A program made the position numbers and the translations under genes. This document shows, one piece after another, positions 1 to 10,100 of a DNA stretch of 64,000 nt; position 1 is the stretch's first letter; each line of letters begins with the position of its first letter. Under the pieces are notes generated by a model. The model ran no database searches. It was not told where the DNA came from and saw only the letters and a program-made list of their open reading frames with translations. Origin of the DNA: Lepidurus packardi (taxonomy: Eukaryota > Arthropoda > Branchiopoda > Notostraca > Triopsidae); the NCBI GenBank assembly GCA_023053545.1, contig JAKZAN010000003.1, forward strand, positions 1,391,501-1,455,500, in the 5' to 3' direction.

Positions 1-410
1 ATTGACAAAGGCGGGTGAGACGCAACAGACGAAGGTGGCTCGCCGACCCGTGAGAGCAGGTAGTTTTCGATATTAACATAACATGCAAAAACTTCCTTTT
101 CGATAAACGTGTAATATTTTTCTATGGTCTTCTTCTGTACGTCTTCAAGCTTGCGTGTGGCAATGAATCTTGCGTTTAATTCGGCGCATTCATTTAGACA
201 CGACGCGAGTTGTTTGCGTTGCACTGCTAACGCACTTCTACTGCCGCGGTTGACGATGTGCGCAGAGATTTCTTCAATTAAATCTAAGGCTTCTTTCTTC
301 TTTTCTGACCTCAATTGCTTAAGTAACCGACCAGCTTCTGTGAGTTCTTGATCGTTGTTATCGTCTTTTTGTACGGCGGCTGCCGCTACGGCTTCACGTC
401 TTCGTGACAT
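1..410 (-). CDS. BEL/Pao-like gag N-terminus, partial (runs off window)
   Basis: A minus-strand frame is open from an ATG at 410 to the window edge, about 136 residues without a stop. The protein begins MSRRREAV and continues as a charged, Leu-rich, probably coiled-coil segment (LLKQLRSEKKKEALDLI). That layout matches the N-terminus of BEL/Pao gag-pol polyproteins, including the one at 19482 in this window. A primer-binding-site-like sequence and an LTR-like sequence lie just upstream (463-479 and 483-661), which supports a retroelement start. The rest of the element is outside the window. The BEL/Pao assignment is inference from layout; no enzymatic domain is visible. Confidence 0.55.
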   Translation of the reverse strand, partial: MSRRREAVAAAAVQKDDNNDQELTEAGRLLKQLRSEKKKEALDLIEEISAHIVNRGSRSALAVQRKQLASCLNECAELNARFIATRKLEDVQKKTIEKYYTFIEKEVFACYVNIENYLLSRVGEPPSSVASHPPLS

Positions 411-462
411 GCTGATACCACAACCAAATTATCGAAAATTATGACTTACGGTTTTGATGATT

Positions 463-479
463 TCCCGGTCGATGCACCA
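463..479 (-). other. Primer binding site of the minus-strand BEL/Pao-like element
   Basis: On the minus strand the sequence TGGTGCATCGACCGGGA lies three bases inside the LTR end. It begins TGG, as expected for complementarity to a tRNA CCA end, and resembles the primer site TGGTGCCGAAACCCGGGA of the BEL element at 19441. The tRNA was not identified. Confidence 0.5.
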
Positions 480-482
480 TAA

Positions 483-661
483 TGTTCCCAACAATGCCGT
501 CTTAACTTATCCACGCGCTTATGACACTGCGGAACAGGGAATCTCTTCTTTGCCACGAAATATTGGAACACAAAGAAGCCAAGTCTTTAGCCTTTTTGAT
601 AATTTGATGTATTGTCACGTTCTACTCTCTTTCATGCTAACTCTCACTTTCCGTTACAACA
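483..661 (-). repeat. LTR of minus-strand BEL/Pao-like element (179 bp)
   Basis: Read on the minus strand, the segment starts TGTTGTAACGG and ends TGTTGGGAACA, directly before the primer site and the gag start. The end resembles the end of the BEL LTR at 19434 (CTGTTGGTAACA). The other LTR lies outside the window, so the outer boundary and target duplication cannot be confirmed. Confidence 0.45.
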
Positions 662-901
662 ATCAAATTTTACATTGAAGAAACGGAACTGGCTTATGGT
701 AAGGTCAAGCATGAACTGCTCTTACAGGCTGGGTGCAGCGGATTTCATTCTTTCTAATAATGAATCTTAGGATTCGTGGTTGAGGGGCTACCAAATTTAA
801 CTGTTGGGCAACAATCAATGTCACAGCATTTTACCACCACAGGGACCATACATGGGATATCAAATCTTAATTTACAAGTTCCGGGTTTATTCTCAAAAAA
901 A
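662..901. other. Unassigned spacer
   Basis: This 240-bp stretch lies between the BEL-like LTR and the truncated pogo element. A short plus-strand frame exists, but it has no recognisable domain and no support. I see no RNA gene or repeat. Confidence 0.3.
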
Positions 902-1582
902 CTATATAGTAAGGGTATTCATAGGAAAATAGGAGAAAAGAGGAAAAAGAGCTCGTGAGAAAAAATCCCTTTCGGCTTCGTCCGGAACAATTGCATTGAA
1001 GAGACCCGTCTCGTCACAATTAAAAACTTGTTGTGGCAGGTAACCCTCTAAATCCACGAGCTTCTTGAAGTCGCCGATAAAGTTCTCTGCTGCCTTTGTG
1101 TCAGAGCTTGCTGCTTCACCATGCCTCACAACGCTGTGAATGCCGGTTCTTCTCTTAAACTTCTCGAACCATCCATGACTTCCCTTAAATTGTTCTTCAT
1201 TTTCGGCAGTTGATGATCCTGACGATTTCTTAACAAGGTCGATGAATATAGCTTTTGCCTTCTCACAAATGATTTTTTCGTTTATAGTATCGCCTTGCAA
1301 TCCCTTTTCGTTTATCCATACGAGAAGCAAGTTTTCAACATCATCAAGAATACGTAAACGTTTTGAAGACATTCTTGACACTCCCTTTGAAGCATTTATC
1401 TCCTTAATTTTGTCCTTGTTTATGAGGATAGTGCAAATCGTTGATGTAGATCGATTGTATGAGCGCGCTAGATCAGCTACGCTTACACCAATTTCTCGCT
1501 TTTCAATGATTTTACGTTTCATTTCTACAGTTACTTTTATTCTCTTATGGCTGTCTTCTTGTGGCTTTTTCTTCGGGTACAT
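902..1582 (-). pseudogene. Pogo/Tigger transposase, N-terminal half
   Basis: The likely start is the ATG at 1582 (MYPKKKPQEDSHKR). The first ~60 residues form a CENP-B/psq-type helix-turn-helix (KIIEKREIGVSVADLARSYN). A second DNA-binding domain follows (HTH_Tnp_Tc5 type, HGWFEKFKRRTGIHSVVRHGE). The protein reaches the first catalytic Asp of the DDE_1 domain in VFNCDETGLF and then loses similarity. About 225 residues remain of the roughly 450-550 usual in the family, and the second and third catalytic acids are absent. It is a clear pseudogene by truncation. No frameshift is seen in the part that remains. Confidence 0.8.
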
Positions 1583-1882
1583 TTTTGCAAGGGTTACTAA
1601 ACTTCGCACACAAAAAAAAACAAATAATGTATGAACTTAAGTTTAGAAAAATGTGTGATCACATGCGACACTAACGTGCTATCGGTAAGAGTGCTAAACA
1701 CAGACTGGCGCAATGACGTAGAAGTCCCGGCTCACAAGTGACTCATACGTTACGTGACTTCCCTTTCTGCGTCACTCGTTATGCGAAATGTCGCTCGTAG
1801 AGGGAGCAATTTTTTCACATTTTTTTTGCTCGTTATGCGAATTACTCGTTATGAGAGGTGCTCGTTAAGCGAGGTTCCACTG
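902..1882 (-). mobile_element. Truncated pogo/Tigger-like DNA transposon, copy 1
   Basis: The right end is a terminal inverted repeat (minus strand: CAGTGGAACCTCGCTTAACG from 1882) flanked by the TA dinucleotide 1883-1884, the target typical of pogo/Tc1 elements. The same end and leader occur in copy 2 at 40598-41488. The left half, including the other terminal repeat and most of the DDE domain, is missing. The break lies between about 900 and 985. The outer TA abuts R2-like coding sequence, so the element probably inserted into R2 copy 1 before being truncated. Confidence 0.75.
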
Positions 1883-1904
1883 TACTCGCACGAATAAAGA
1901 AGTT

Positions 1905-3406
1905 CCTGGCCTTGAATTTTTACTGGGCTGAGACTTCTGAGTCACAACCGCCTATTGATAATGAGCCACCCGAATTCACTTTAGATGAAGTCCCCACTGT
2001 AATCTGGGGGTATATCTCATTCTTTGAGGTGAGGAACCAATATCCCGAGACCCAGTCGGCCCCTGTTTCCTGATGGCTTTAATATTAAAGCACTAAAGAC
2101 CCTTCCGGCTCGGATTTTGAATAAAATCCTGAACCTCCTCATCTTCATTGAAGATCTCCCCCCAATCCTCAAGCGACACAGAACTGTCCTCATACCTTAA
2201 GTTGGCTCACCTGTTAATCCGGGGGACTTCAGACCCATTACGATTTCCTCTGTGGTCGTCGTCCGGCATCTGAATAAAATCCTATCATCAAGGCTTGTCA
2301 CAAATATTCCAATCAACAAGCGCCAAAAAGCCTTCCTTCCAATAGATGGTTGCGCCGAGAATATTTTTCTCCTCGATTTTATTCTTAGAGATGCACGGAA
2401 AAACATCAAGTTAATGAATCTGGCCACAGTTGATGTTCGTAAAGCCTTTGATCGAGTGTCCCATCACTCGATTTTTAGGTCTTTGGATGAAGTCCAGACT
2501 CCAACGGGATTTTTAAATTATATTAAAAACTCCTATAATAATTGCTCAACTAACCTTGCCTACGGGGGTAATATCCTCCCCCAGACCATTCGTATGAACC
2601 GAGGTGTTAAGCAAGGCGACCCGCTCTCTCCCTTCCTCTTTAACCTAGTCATAGATAGTATTATCCGGAAACTACCTGTTTCTATCGGCTATCCAATCTC
2701 AGATGAACTGAAAGTGAACTGCATCGCCTATGCGGATGACTAAATTTTATTGGCTAGCGCAAGAATGGGATTTAAGACGTTACTTGAAATATTGGAAACG
2801 AATCTACCCATGCGAGGCCTCGAATTGGACCTGGATAAGCGCCATGCCTTGTCGTTGATTGCCAGCGGCAAAACCAATACCACATATATCAGCTATGGTC
2901 ACGAACTTGATCTGCATGGTAAATCTATGCCCAATCTCACGGTTTCAGACTCGTGGGAATATCTTGGAATTGACTTTCCCCATATGGGTCGGTCCGATAG
3001 CTTTAATCCTGAGTTGGAGGCTCTTTTAAACAAAATCCAAAAGAGTCCGCTTAAACTTCAACAGAAATTATACGCCGTCCGTACTCACCTGATTCTATAC
3101 TTAATCCATGGGCTTAATCTTTCCAAATCTAATCTCAATGAATTGAATTCAATGGACAAAATGATAAGAAGATTCATTAGGAATTGTCTTCGGTTGCCAA
3201 AAGATTGCCCACTTGGATACTTCCACGCACCGGTTGCTGCTGGTGGTCTCGGTATCAAGTCATTGAGAACGAACATTTTAAAATCCCGTCGCAACCGATT
3301 ATTACGGCTAGCCAATTCAACCGATGACGTCTCCGTCCATATAGCTTGTTCAGATGGAAGACCAGATTTAAGCACGAGTTCCCTAGATTACCCTCCTGAA
3401 ATATAG
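1905..3406 (+). pseudogene. R2 reverse transcriptase, copy 1
   Basis: In pieces the frame reads through the reverse transcriptase blocks: FRPITISSVV (about 2230), QKAFLPIDGCAEN (2328), ATVDVRKAFDRVSHH (2423), RGVKQGDPLSPFLFN (2600) and IAYADD (2725). The YADD catalytic motif is intact, but the next codon is a TAA stop (2741-2743). The frame then continues unchanged through the thumb region (WEYLGIDFPHMGR) to PLGYFHAPVAAGGLGIKSLR. The order matches R2, which copies its RNA at a nicked 28S target. Other stops occur upstream, for example before GSPVNPGDFRPI. Domain identity is secure; the upstream limit is approximate. Confidence 0.82.
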
Positions 3407-3850
3407 AGAGAATTCTAACTCGGCTTAAATCGCTGAACTTGGAGCTTTGCTCCGTTGCGAGCCCTTTTACTGAGCAGTAAAGATGCACACGGCTCCAACG
3501 TCAAGCAAGGACTCTTTGTATTCTTCATACAAAATTACATTTATACTAAGCTGAAGTCTTTGTCGCTCGTCGTCGTCATTGGTCAGTTAAAGATTTTAAA
3601 CGTCTAGAAACATGTGCGAAGTCTGTTTTTTGCCAGTCATAAATCGTCCTACGGGGGCCCATGCAAAAGGTACCCCTTTTCTGGCCTGTCAATCGTAGGA
3701 GTCAGTTTTCAGCCTAGTTACATGTTAGTTACGCCTTTCTCGAGCTCCGTACATCTGGAGTTTAGGAAGAAAGGGTAAAGTCGTCAAAGTCACATGCAAA
3801 GGTTGTAAAATTTAACATTTCGTCCGAACATAGCTCATTCCGAGCCAGTC
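3407..3850 (+). other. Unexplained block between R2 copy 1 RT and endonuclease
   Basis: In R2 copy 3 the RT thumb runs almost directly into the linker before the endonuclease. Here about 444 bp without R2-like coding separates them. It contains the short inverted pair TCCTACG (about 3649) and CGTAGGA (about 3703). I found no convincing terminal repeats or target duplication. It could be a small inserted element or a heavily decayed stretch of R2. Confidence 0.35.
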
Positions 3851-4483
3851 GTGAAAGAAATATCCAAGCTAACGGAGTTGTTGACCGTTAATGGCGTGCT
3901 TCTTTCCTCTGTGGCTAAGATCCGGGAACATTGGTCCAAGGCCCTGCGTTCTTCCTATGACGGCCGAGCCCTGGCATATTCCAATTTCTTTCCATACGCC
4001 AATCATTGGGTCATAGAAGACAAGTTAACGCAGCCTGCTCACATCTTTGCAGATATGATTAAATTAAGAATCAACGCTTTACCTACCCGTGCTCGCTGTA
4101 GTCGCGGCAGGGCTGCCAAAGATACTTCATGCCGTGCTGGATGTCTTGACCAAGGCTCCCGATCCGTCGAGACCATTAACCATATTGCTCAAGTCTGCCC
4201 GCGAACACATGGTGCTCGAATAAAAAGGCACGATAAGATAAGTGCCTACATTTGCAAAAACATATCTGCACGAGCTGGCACCCTATTAATTGAACCTCAC
4301 TACCAGACAAAGAGCGGTCTTCGGAAACCGGACCTTGTTATCCTAAATGAGACTTCCGCAAAAATAGTCGACTTCCAAGTAGTCAACGACAATGCTAATC
4401 TGGAACTTGAATATAAGAAGAAGGCCGAGAAATACTCTTCTGACCCTGACTTTGTCGATGCACTGAGTCTGAAACATGTGTGA
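3851..4483 (+). pseudogene. R2 linker, CCHC motif and restriction-like endonuclease, copy 1
   Basis: The 210-residue frame aligns by eye with R2 copies 2 and 3. The linker (IREHWSKALRSSYDGRALAYSNFF) is followed by IKLRINALPTRARC, then the Cys/Cys/His/His motif spread over CRAGCL...INHIAQVCPRTHGARIKRH. The endonuclease follows with GLRKPDLVIL and the acidic partner in KIVDFQVV. These are the PD...D residues of the restriction-like endonuclease that nicks 28S DNA. The C-terminal tail after NLELEYKKKAEKYSSDPDF is cut at 4483, shorter than in copies 2 and 3. The frame itself is open for 210 residues but belongs to a broken element. Confidence 0.8.
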
Positions 4484-4512
4484 TTTAAAGTTAAGCGCCA
4501 CCGAAAAGGCTG

Positions 4513-4620
4513 TATGGTATGTCGGTATGTATAAAGTATATATGTATATAGTATATATAAGTATATAGTATATATATATGTATATATGTATGTATGGTAT
4601 GTATGTATAAAGTATGTCGC
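4513..4620. repeat. TA/GTAT-rich microsatellite
   Basis: An imperfect repeat of GTATGTAT, GTATATAT and TATA units follows the R2 copy 1 coding end. The minus-strand translation gives low-complexity Tyr/Thr/Ile peptide, which is not a gene. Confidence 0.85.
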
Positions 4621-4951
4621 TGTCCGTGTAAGCCTTGTCTCCCTCAAGGAAGAAGGTTTTTCAAAACGGTGTGCAGATAATGCCGATACCTAAACTTTGA
4701 AATCGTTGAACTGGTTGCTCGATGAAACCCGGCTGAAACAGAGTAGAAAACGTGGAAGGGTTTGCTTGGTCATACCACACGAGAAAAGGGTCCCAAAATT
4801 GCCGTTGCTGCTTGAAATGATGCTCTATGGGGGGAGTTGAGCGTACTTTTCTGGCCTTCAGTAATGATTTCCCGTTTTTTTGCGGGGTTTTGAATAAGCA
4901 ATAATTGGCGTTTCTACCGCATTGAAACCAAAACCAATTTATTAAAAGCAT
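4621..4951 (+). other. Presumptive ITS1 remnant
   Basis: This non-coding stretch lies immediately upstream of 5.8S-like sequence, where ITS1 is expected. No 18S sequence is recognisable upstream in the window; R2 copy 1 takes its place. The assignment is by position only. The frames crossing it show no domain. Confidence 0.5.
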
Positions 4952-5106
4952 GACCCTGAACGGTGGATCACTCTGCTCGTGGATCGATGAGAAACGCTGC
5001 AAAACGCGCTAGAACGTGTGAACTGCAGAACACCGCGATCATCGAAGTTTCGAACGTAAATGGCGGCCCAGCGTTTGCGCTCGGGCTACACCTGTTTGAG
5101 GGTCGG
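4952..5106 (+). rRNA. 5.8S rRNA, divergent and probably non-functional
   Basis: The segment contains the conserved 5.8S start (GACCCTGAACGGTGGATCAC), the CTCGTGGATCGATGA core, GTGTGAACTGCAG, ATCATCGA, CGAACGTAAATGGCGGCC and the terminal TGAGGGTCG. These match nuclear arthropod 5.8S in order. Several normally invariant blocks are altered, for example GATGAGAAACGCTGC where GATGAAGAACGCAGC is usual. Together with the truncated 28S downstream and the absent 18S, this suggests a decayed rDNA copy. Ends are estimated from conserved blocks to about 5 bases. Confidence 0.85.
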
Positions 5107-5115
5107 AATGTCAAT
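5107..5115 (+). other. ITS2, 5' stub before provirus insertion
   Basis: The few bases after the 5.8S end with CAAT (5112-5115), the left target-site duplication of the Gypsy provirus. ITS2 resumes at 14387 with the second CAAT. Confidence 0.7.
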
Positions 5116-5640
5116 TGTGGAGAACGATCATTTTAAACTTAATTCCGATGACTAAGCAAGACCACATTTCGCTGACCACATTTTGACAATATTTCGCCGA
5201 CTTATAATTCTCAGCTCATATCCAGGATGCCGAGCGTCAGATCACTAGCTAATTTCCTTCTCACGCATCCGGTCCATCCGAACATTCCATCTGTTTATAA
5301 TTTAGCCCATTCAGCAGATCCCACGCCAAACATGTATATAAACGCTTGTTCTCCCCCGCTAGAAGGAGGGGGAAGTCGCGCTCAGTCGCTCTCAGTCTCT
5401 CGCTATTTGTTACGCTCCCTTTTTCTCTCTGCCCAGTTAGTATAAGTTATAGTTTTCAATCTTGTTAAAACGTTTGTGACATATGGACGACCTAGTGAAT
5501 TATTGACTTAGTGACACGACTTGTACCGACGAAAATACTGAATAAAGTTGTACGGTATTTTACCGTTGAGCGAAAAAAGAACTCACAGCCTTCAGCCCAA
5601 CCGCTCAAAACAATTTAACCGCCCAAAACAGTTTCCTACA
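5116..5640 (+). repeat. 5' LTR of Gypsy provirus
   Basis: 525 bp, TG...CA termini, nearly identical to 13864-14386. It carries a plausible TATA-type promoter (ATGTATATAAACGC, about 5332) and an AATAAA signal (ATACTGAATAAAGTTG, about 5534). It is followed after three bases by the primer binding site. Short open frames inside it have no domain and occur in both LTRs. Confidence 0.95.
5332..5345 (+). promoter_or_regulatory. Candidate TATA box in the 5' LTR
   Basis: ATGTATATAAACGC sits in the middle of the LTR, about 200 bases before the AATAAA-like signal. This is the expected order for U3, TATA, R and polyadenylation signal. The same sequence is in the 3' LTR (about 14079). The role is inferred from position. 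Confidence 0.45.
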
Positions 5641-5643
5641 ATT

Positions 5644-5660
5644 TGGTGTCAGAAGTGGGA
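5644..5660 (+). other. Primer binding site of Gypsy provirus
   Basis: TGGTGTCAGAAGTGGGA starts three bases after the 5' LTR. The TGG start is complementary to a tRNA CCA end, as in minus-strand priming sites. I did not identify the tRNA. Confidence 0.75.
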
Positions 5661-5815
5661 TTCGCGTTAAAATACCGGCAGTTCAAATAAGTTTCCAATT
5701 AGTGCAAGTGTCCCACCTAGTTCAAAATCGTTCAAATTATTCAAATAGCCCAACGTGCCACAGTTCCACCGAAGTTTAAAAAGGTTTAGTTTTGTACGAA
5801 TCCATTGTGCCTAAG

Positions 5816-7103
5816 ATGACGCCAACTCCTCCACCACCCAACACCACGACCACTACGACCTCTACGACCACAACCATGAATACGACCACTCCTGCTACAC
5901 GTCCACGCTCGATGACCTTCCTGGGACAACCGATAAGCGACCCAACTATTTCAACCCAACCCACGACTAGACCAACAACTCCCACCAATGAGTCCGTGCA
6001 AACCATTTTGAACCAACTTCCTATATATACCGGCGATTCTAGAATAAAGAACTGGCTAAAAAAAATTGTCGATCCTCCTCGTCGCCTACGCGGGGGACGA
6101 AGAAAGAATATTGCGGGCCATACCAACCCGACTCGACGGAATAGCGCTAGAGTACTATGAACTCCTAACCCTGGAAGTACAAACTGAATATCCAAAGTTC
6201 AAAGAGGCTTTTTTGAAGCGTTTCGGAAAGTTACATGAAGAAGCTTATAGACCACCACCCACCCAACAGCCCAATGAGACTATTGCCGACTTTGCTCAGA
6301 GACTTCTTGTAGAATCCGTCGAATTGTTCCCCCACCTGTATGCCCAGTCCACTGCAAATTATGACGGTGCACAAGCCGCATTAGACGGAATGAGGGCGCA
6401 AACGTTCCTAAAAGGAATTACCGCAGATCTCCGCAGGGCAGTGCTTAGGACCGTCGGAAACGAGGCGACATTTGATGAACTCGTTCAGGCGGCTCGAGTG
6501 GAAGAAGCTGCACTCGCCAGTACTAGCGCAGACTATCATGGATTAGAAGTCAAACTAGCCCAACTTACTTTACAAATAGAACAACTAGTAAAAGCTCAAC
6601 AGCAAACCCCAACCCACGCCGCTGCTGTAAATCTCCCCCACAACAGTTCGGATGTACGATATCGAGATCCAATCCCGCCGAACACCTACCCTTCCAACCC
6701 ACAGCCCACCTACTCAAAACCGCCCGGAAATAATAGAGGAACACCCATACAACCCTTGATGCAGATGAACGTTCCCCGTCCCCCTTTTGCAGATCGACGT
6801 CAACCAATGCAGTTCGGGGGTGCTCGCTATAACGAGGGTGTTCGCAATAAACCCTATCCTTATAAACCTACGACCAACCGGAACTCTAACTCCTATAACC
6901 CTGATCATCAAAGCCGCCGAACGCAAGAAGACCAACCGATCTGTCATTTTTGCAGAGAAGAAGGCCATATTGTCAAATACTGCCCAAAATTAGCCCAGCA
7001 GTTAGCCCACAAATGGGGTTTCCAGCCTCCATACCCCCTCCCCACAATTGATCAACAACGCGCTATGGAAGAGATCCTATTTGGAAACAGGCCAAAAAAC
7101 TAG
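5816..7103 (+). pseudogene. Gypsy gag, frame broken in an A8 run
   Basis: The first suitable ATG is at 5816 and opens a Pro/Thr-rich N-terminus leading to ILNQLPIYTGDSRIKNWLKK. At the run of eight A (6058-6065) the coding frame changes, and gag continues in another frame from AYAGDEERILRAIPTRLDG to the TAG at 7101-7103. That second part holds the capsid-like retrotransposon gag domain, a Gln/Pro-rich linker and one CCHC zinc knuckle (CHFCREEGHIVKYC, about 6943-6984), which binds the packaged RNA. The frame change may be a real one-base indel or a homopolymer sequencing error. Apart from it the protein is of normal length for Gypsy gag (about 430 residues). Confidence 0.85.
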
Positions 7104-7129
7104 GACGAACCACCAGAGAGGGTCGGTGG
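7094..7129 (+). promoter_or_regulatory. -1 ribosomal frameshift site joining gag to pol
   Basis: The heptamer A AAA AAC (7094-7100) fits the X XXY YYZ rule exactly in the gag frame and is followed at once by the gag TAG stop. A one-base backward slip enters the pol frame, which is open from here to 11725. Nine bases downstream CCACC (7110-7114) can pair with GGTGG (7125-7129), giving a small stem that could pause ribosomes. The slippery site is seen directly; the stem and its function are inferred. Confidence 0.8.
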
Positions 7130-10100
7130 GAAAGGAAAAAGTATCCTCAAACGTTAAATGGAAACACCCCGACCAGTACTACTGACCCAAACTTCAAACC
7201 CCAATCAGTTGACCAAACCCCAATCTACAATGATATCATCGCAGAAATTTCCACTGGCTACAAAACCCCAGTAGTACCGGTAGTCGTAGGTAATTTGTTG
7301 CTTACCGCTCTCGTCGACAGCGGAGCAGGACTTTCCCTATTGAACGAGACCGTCTTTTTAGCCCTTCAACAGTCCGGTCATTCCCTTCAGACCATTTCAG
7401 CCGATGTTAGATTATTCTCGATCAGCAATGCCGAACTCAAAACTGGCGGAGTTTACGAAACTGAAATCTCCATTTTAGGCCGCCAATATGCCCACCAATT
7501 CGTTGTTAGCTCACAAATCAACTATGACCTTGTGCTTGGCATAGACTTTATCTGCAAGAATGGCCTAATTATAGACGGCAAAGATCAAATGGTCTATTTT
7601 CCTCCTGTGAGTAGCCCAGACGCTTCCAATCCTGGTCACCAAACCGATCCTTTACCGAAAACCATAGTGGAACCAAATACCTGCTCTCCCACCCCGATTT
7701 TACCAAGCCCTCGACCAACCAACAATCCTGTTAAAGAACTTGTCCAAACCGTAGAACCAGAAGATGAATTTGCTCCTTTTCTCGCCGAAAATAAACAAAT
7801 ATCCCAACTCCCAAGCCACCGAATCTTCCTTCAAAAGGATGTAGTCGTGTTTCCCGGCACCAGTAGAATTGTACAAGGTCGAATTGATACTCCCAAAAAT
7901 GTCGAAAACCCAACCAATTTCCTACCGCGATTTGGCCGAACTGGTATTGTAGAACCAGCTGAACTTTACCGCTCGTACATTTATGTCGAGCCAGTAATTG
8001 TCACCACTGACGGAAGCTCTGTTATTCCCATCGTAATTTCGAACATGTCTTCCGAGACCGTCCGTCTTTCCTCCAAAGAATTCGTTGGTCTTTTAGACTT
8101 CGACGTTATTCCTAATCCCAGTCCCATTTCGGTGAATTCCGTCAATATCGAATATCGTACTGAGGATCTCCTGCTAGCACAGCCCCAGCCCACCAAACTT
8201 GACGAACAAAAATTCAACATTGGCACTACCCTACCTGAACATCGAAGAGAAAAACTTGTAGCCCTATTAGAGCAAAACGCTGACATCTTTGCAAAATCCG
8301 ATATGGATATGGGTCGAACAAACGAAGTCCAGCATACGATTGACGTCCAAGGACATCCTCCTATCCACCAAAGACCATACCGAGTACCCGAATCCCTTCA
8401 GACAACCATGGAAGACAAAATCAAGGCAATGCTAGAAGCAGGCGTGATCTCTGAATCTAACTCCCCCTGGGGATCACCATTTCTTTTAGTAGACAAGAAA
8501 GACGGATCCAAACGATTAGTAATCGACTTTCGTAAACTTAACGCCGTGACCCGAAAAGACCAATACCCCATGCCCAACATCCACGAGTCTCTAAACCATT
8601 TAGCCGAATCTAAATACTTTTCCCTTTTTGACCTTGTCAGTGGATTTTGGCAGATCGAAATAGACCCGGTTGACCGCGAAAAGACCGCTTTCTCTTCCCC
8701 CTATGGCCATTACCAATTTAACCAAATGCCCTTTGGCTTATGCAATGCCCCTGCGACATTTCAACGCCTGATGAACAACGTCCTAAAAGGTCTAGTGAAC
8801 AAAATATGTCTAGCATATATTGATTACATCATTGTTTTCAGCAAAACTTTTGAAGATCATTTGAACCGCATAGACCTAGTCTTCCAACGACTCCGAGAAG
8901 CCGGCCTTAGACTAAAACCGTCCAAATGTGAGTTTTTTAAAGAACGAATCAAGTATCTTGGACACATCGTTTCCGCCCAAGGTATTGAACCCGACCCCGA
9001 CAAAGTATCCGCAATCTATAACTACCCTACACCGACCACCGTCAAGGAAGTCCAATCCTTTCTGGGTTTAGTTGGCTATTACCGTCAATTTATTAACAAT
9101 TTCTCGAAAATTGCGCATCCATTGTCCAAATTAACGGTTAAGAACATTCCCTTTTGTTGGGAACCTGAGCAAGACGAAGCCTATGTCCTCCTTAAAGGCA
9201 AACTTATGCTTTGGCCTATTTTGGCTTACCCTAATTTCGACTCGCCATTTTTCTTACATACCGACGCTTCCGATTTCGCTCTTGCCCAAACACAAGATTC
9301 TAAAGAAGTCGCCATCGCTTACGCTAGTCGAACCCTGTCGAAAGCCGAGAAAAATTACAGTACAACAGAAAAGGAAGCTTTAGCCGTAGTCTGGGCCATT
9401 AAACATTTTAGAACCTACCTGTACGGACGACACTTTACCGTCTTTACTGATCACCATTCTCTCCGCTGGCTAATGTCCGTTAAGGATTCTTCTTCCCGAT
9501 TAGTTCGTTGGTCTCTCACATTAGCCGAATATGATTATGATGTCCAGTATCGACCTGGCAGAGTTAACAAAAACGCTGACGCCCTCTCACGTATCCCCAT
9601 AACCCCCGACCGAACTACTGAAACAAGTACTATTAGTACAGTCCAAACCGACCAACCAGTCAACATCCTAAACATTACAGAAGAACAACTCCGAAAACTT
9701 CAATATGAAGACTCATACTGCAGACCCCTCTATGACTACCTTACCACTGGAAAAATCCCCGAAAACGATCGTAGACCCCCCTGGCTATTTGAAATTGAAA
9801 ATTATTTCGTCGACGAAAATAACGGTTTGCTCTATCACCTGTCTCTACCCCGGATAAAAGCCCCACGAGATGAGGTCATTAACCAAATTGTCGTCCCAAA
9901 GGTCCTAATACGAGATGTCTTAACCACGAATCATGATCACCTTTTAGCCGGACACTTAGGATATTTTAAAACACTTAATCGTGTTCGCAGCCGATTTTTC
10001 TGGAAGACTATGTTCAATGACGTTAAAAGACATTGCCAGACTTGTCTACTCTGTGCTCGAAGAAAACCCGCTAGTTTGCAGAAAAACGCACTCCTAGGTA

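Larger units (their letters stand above)
1885..4512 (+). mobile_element. R2-type non-LTR retrotransposon, copy 1 (5'-truncated)
   Basis: The segment encodes an R2-like reverse transcriptase followed by the CCHC motif and restriction-like endonuclease of 28S-targeted elements. The N-terminal zinc fingers and Myb domain are missing; the 5' boundary is the pogo copy 1 end. The 3' end passes through a TA-rich microsatellite into presumptive ITS1, not 28S, so the canonical R2 site is not preserved here. Several in-frame stops and an unexplained 444-bp block (3407-3850) interrupt the frame. Confidence 0.8.

Noticed and set aside
124..351. Plus-strand open frame at the left edge
   Set aside because: It is the antisense of the BEL-like gag frame (1-410 minus), whose content is more protein-like.
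4300..4647. Minus-strand frame rich in Tyr/Thr/Ile
   Set aside because: Translation of the TA/GTAT microsatellite and of antisense R2.
5227..5445. Open frame repeated at 5227 and 13975
   Set aside because: Lies in both Gypsy LTRs, no domain.
5776..6195. Minus-strand Val/Gly-rich frame
   Set aside because: Antisense of the Thr/Pro-rich gag N-terminus.
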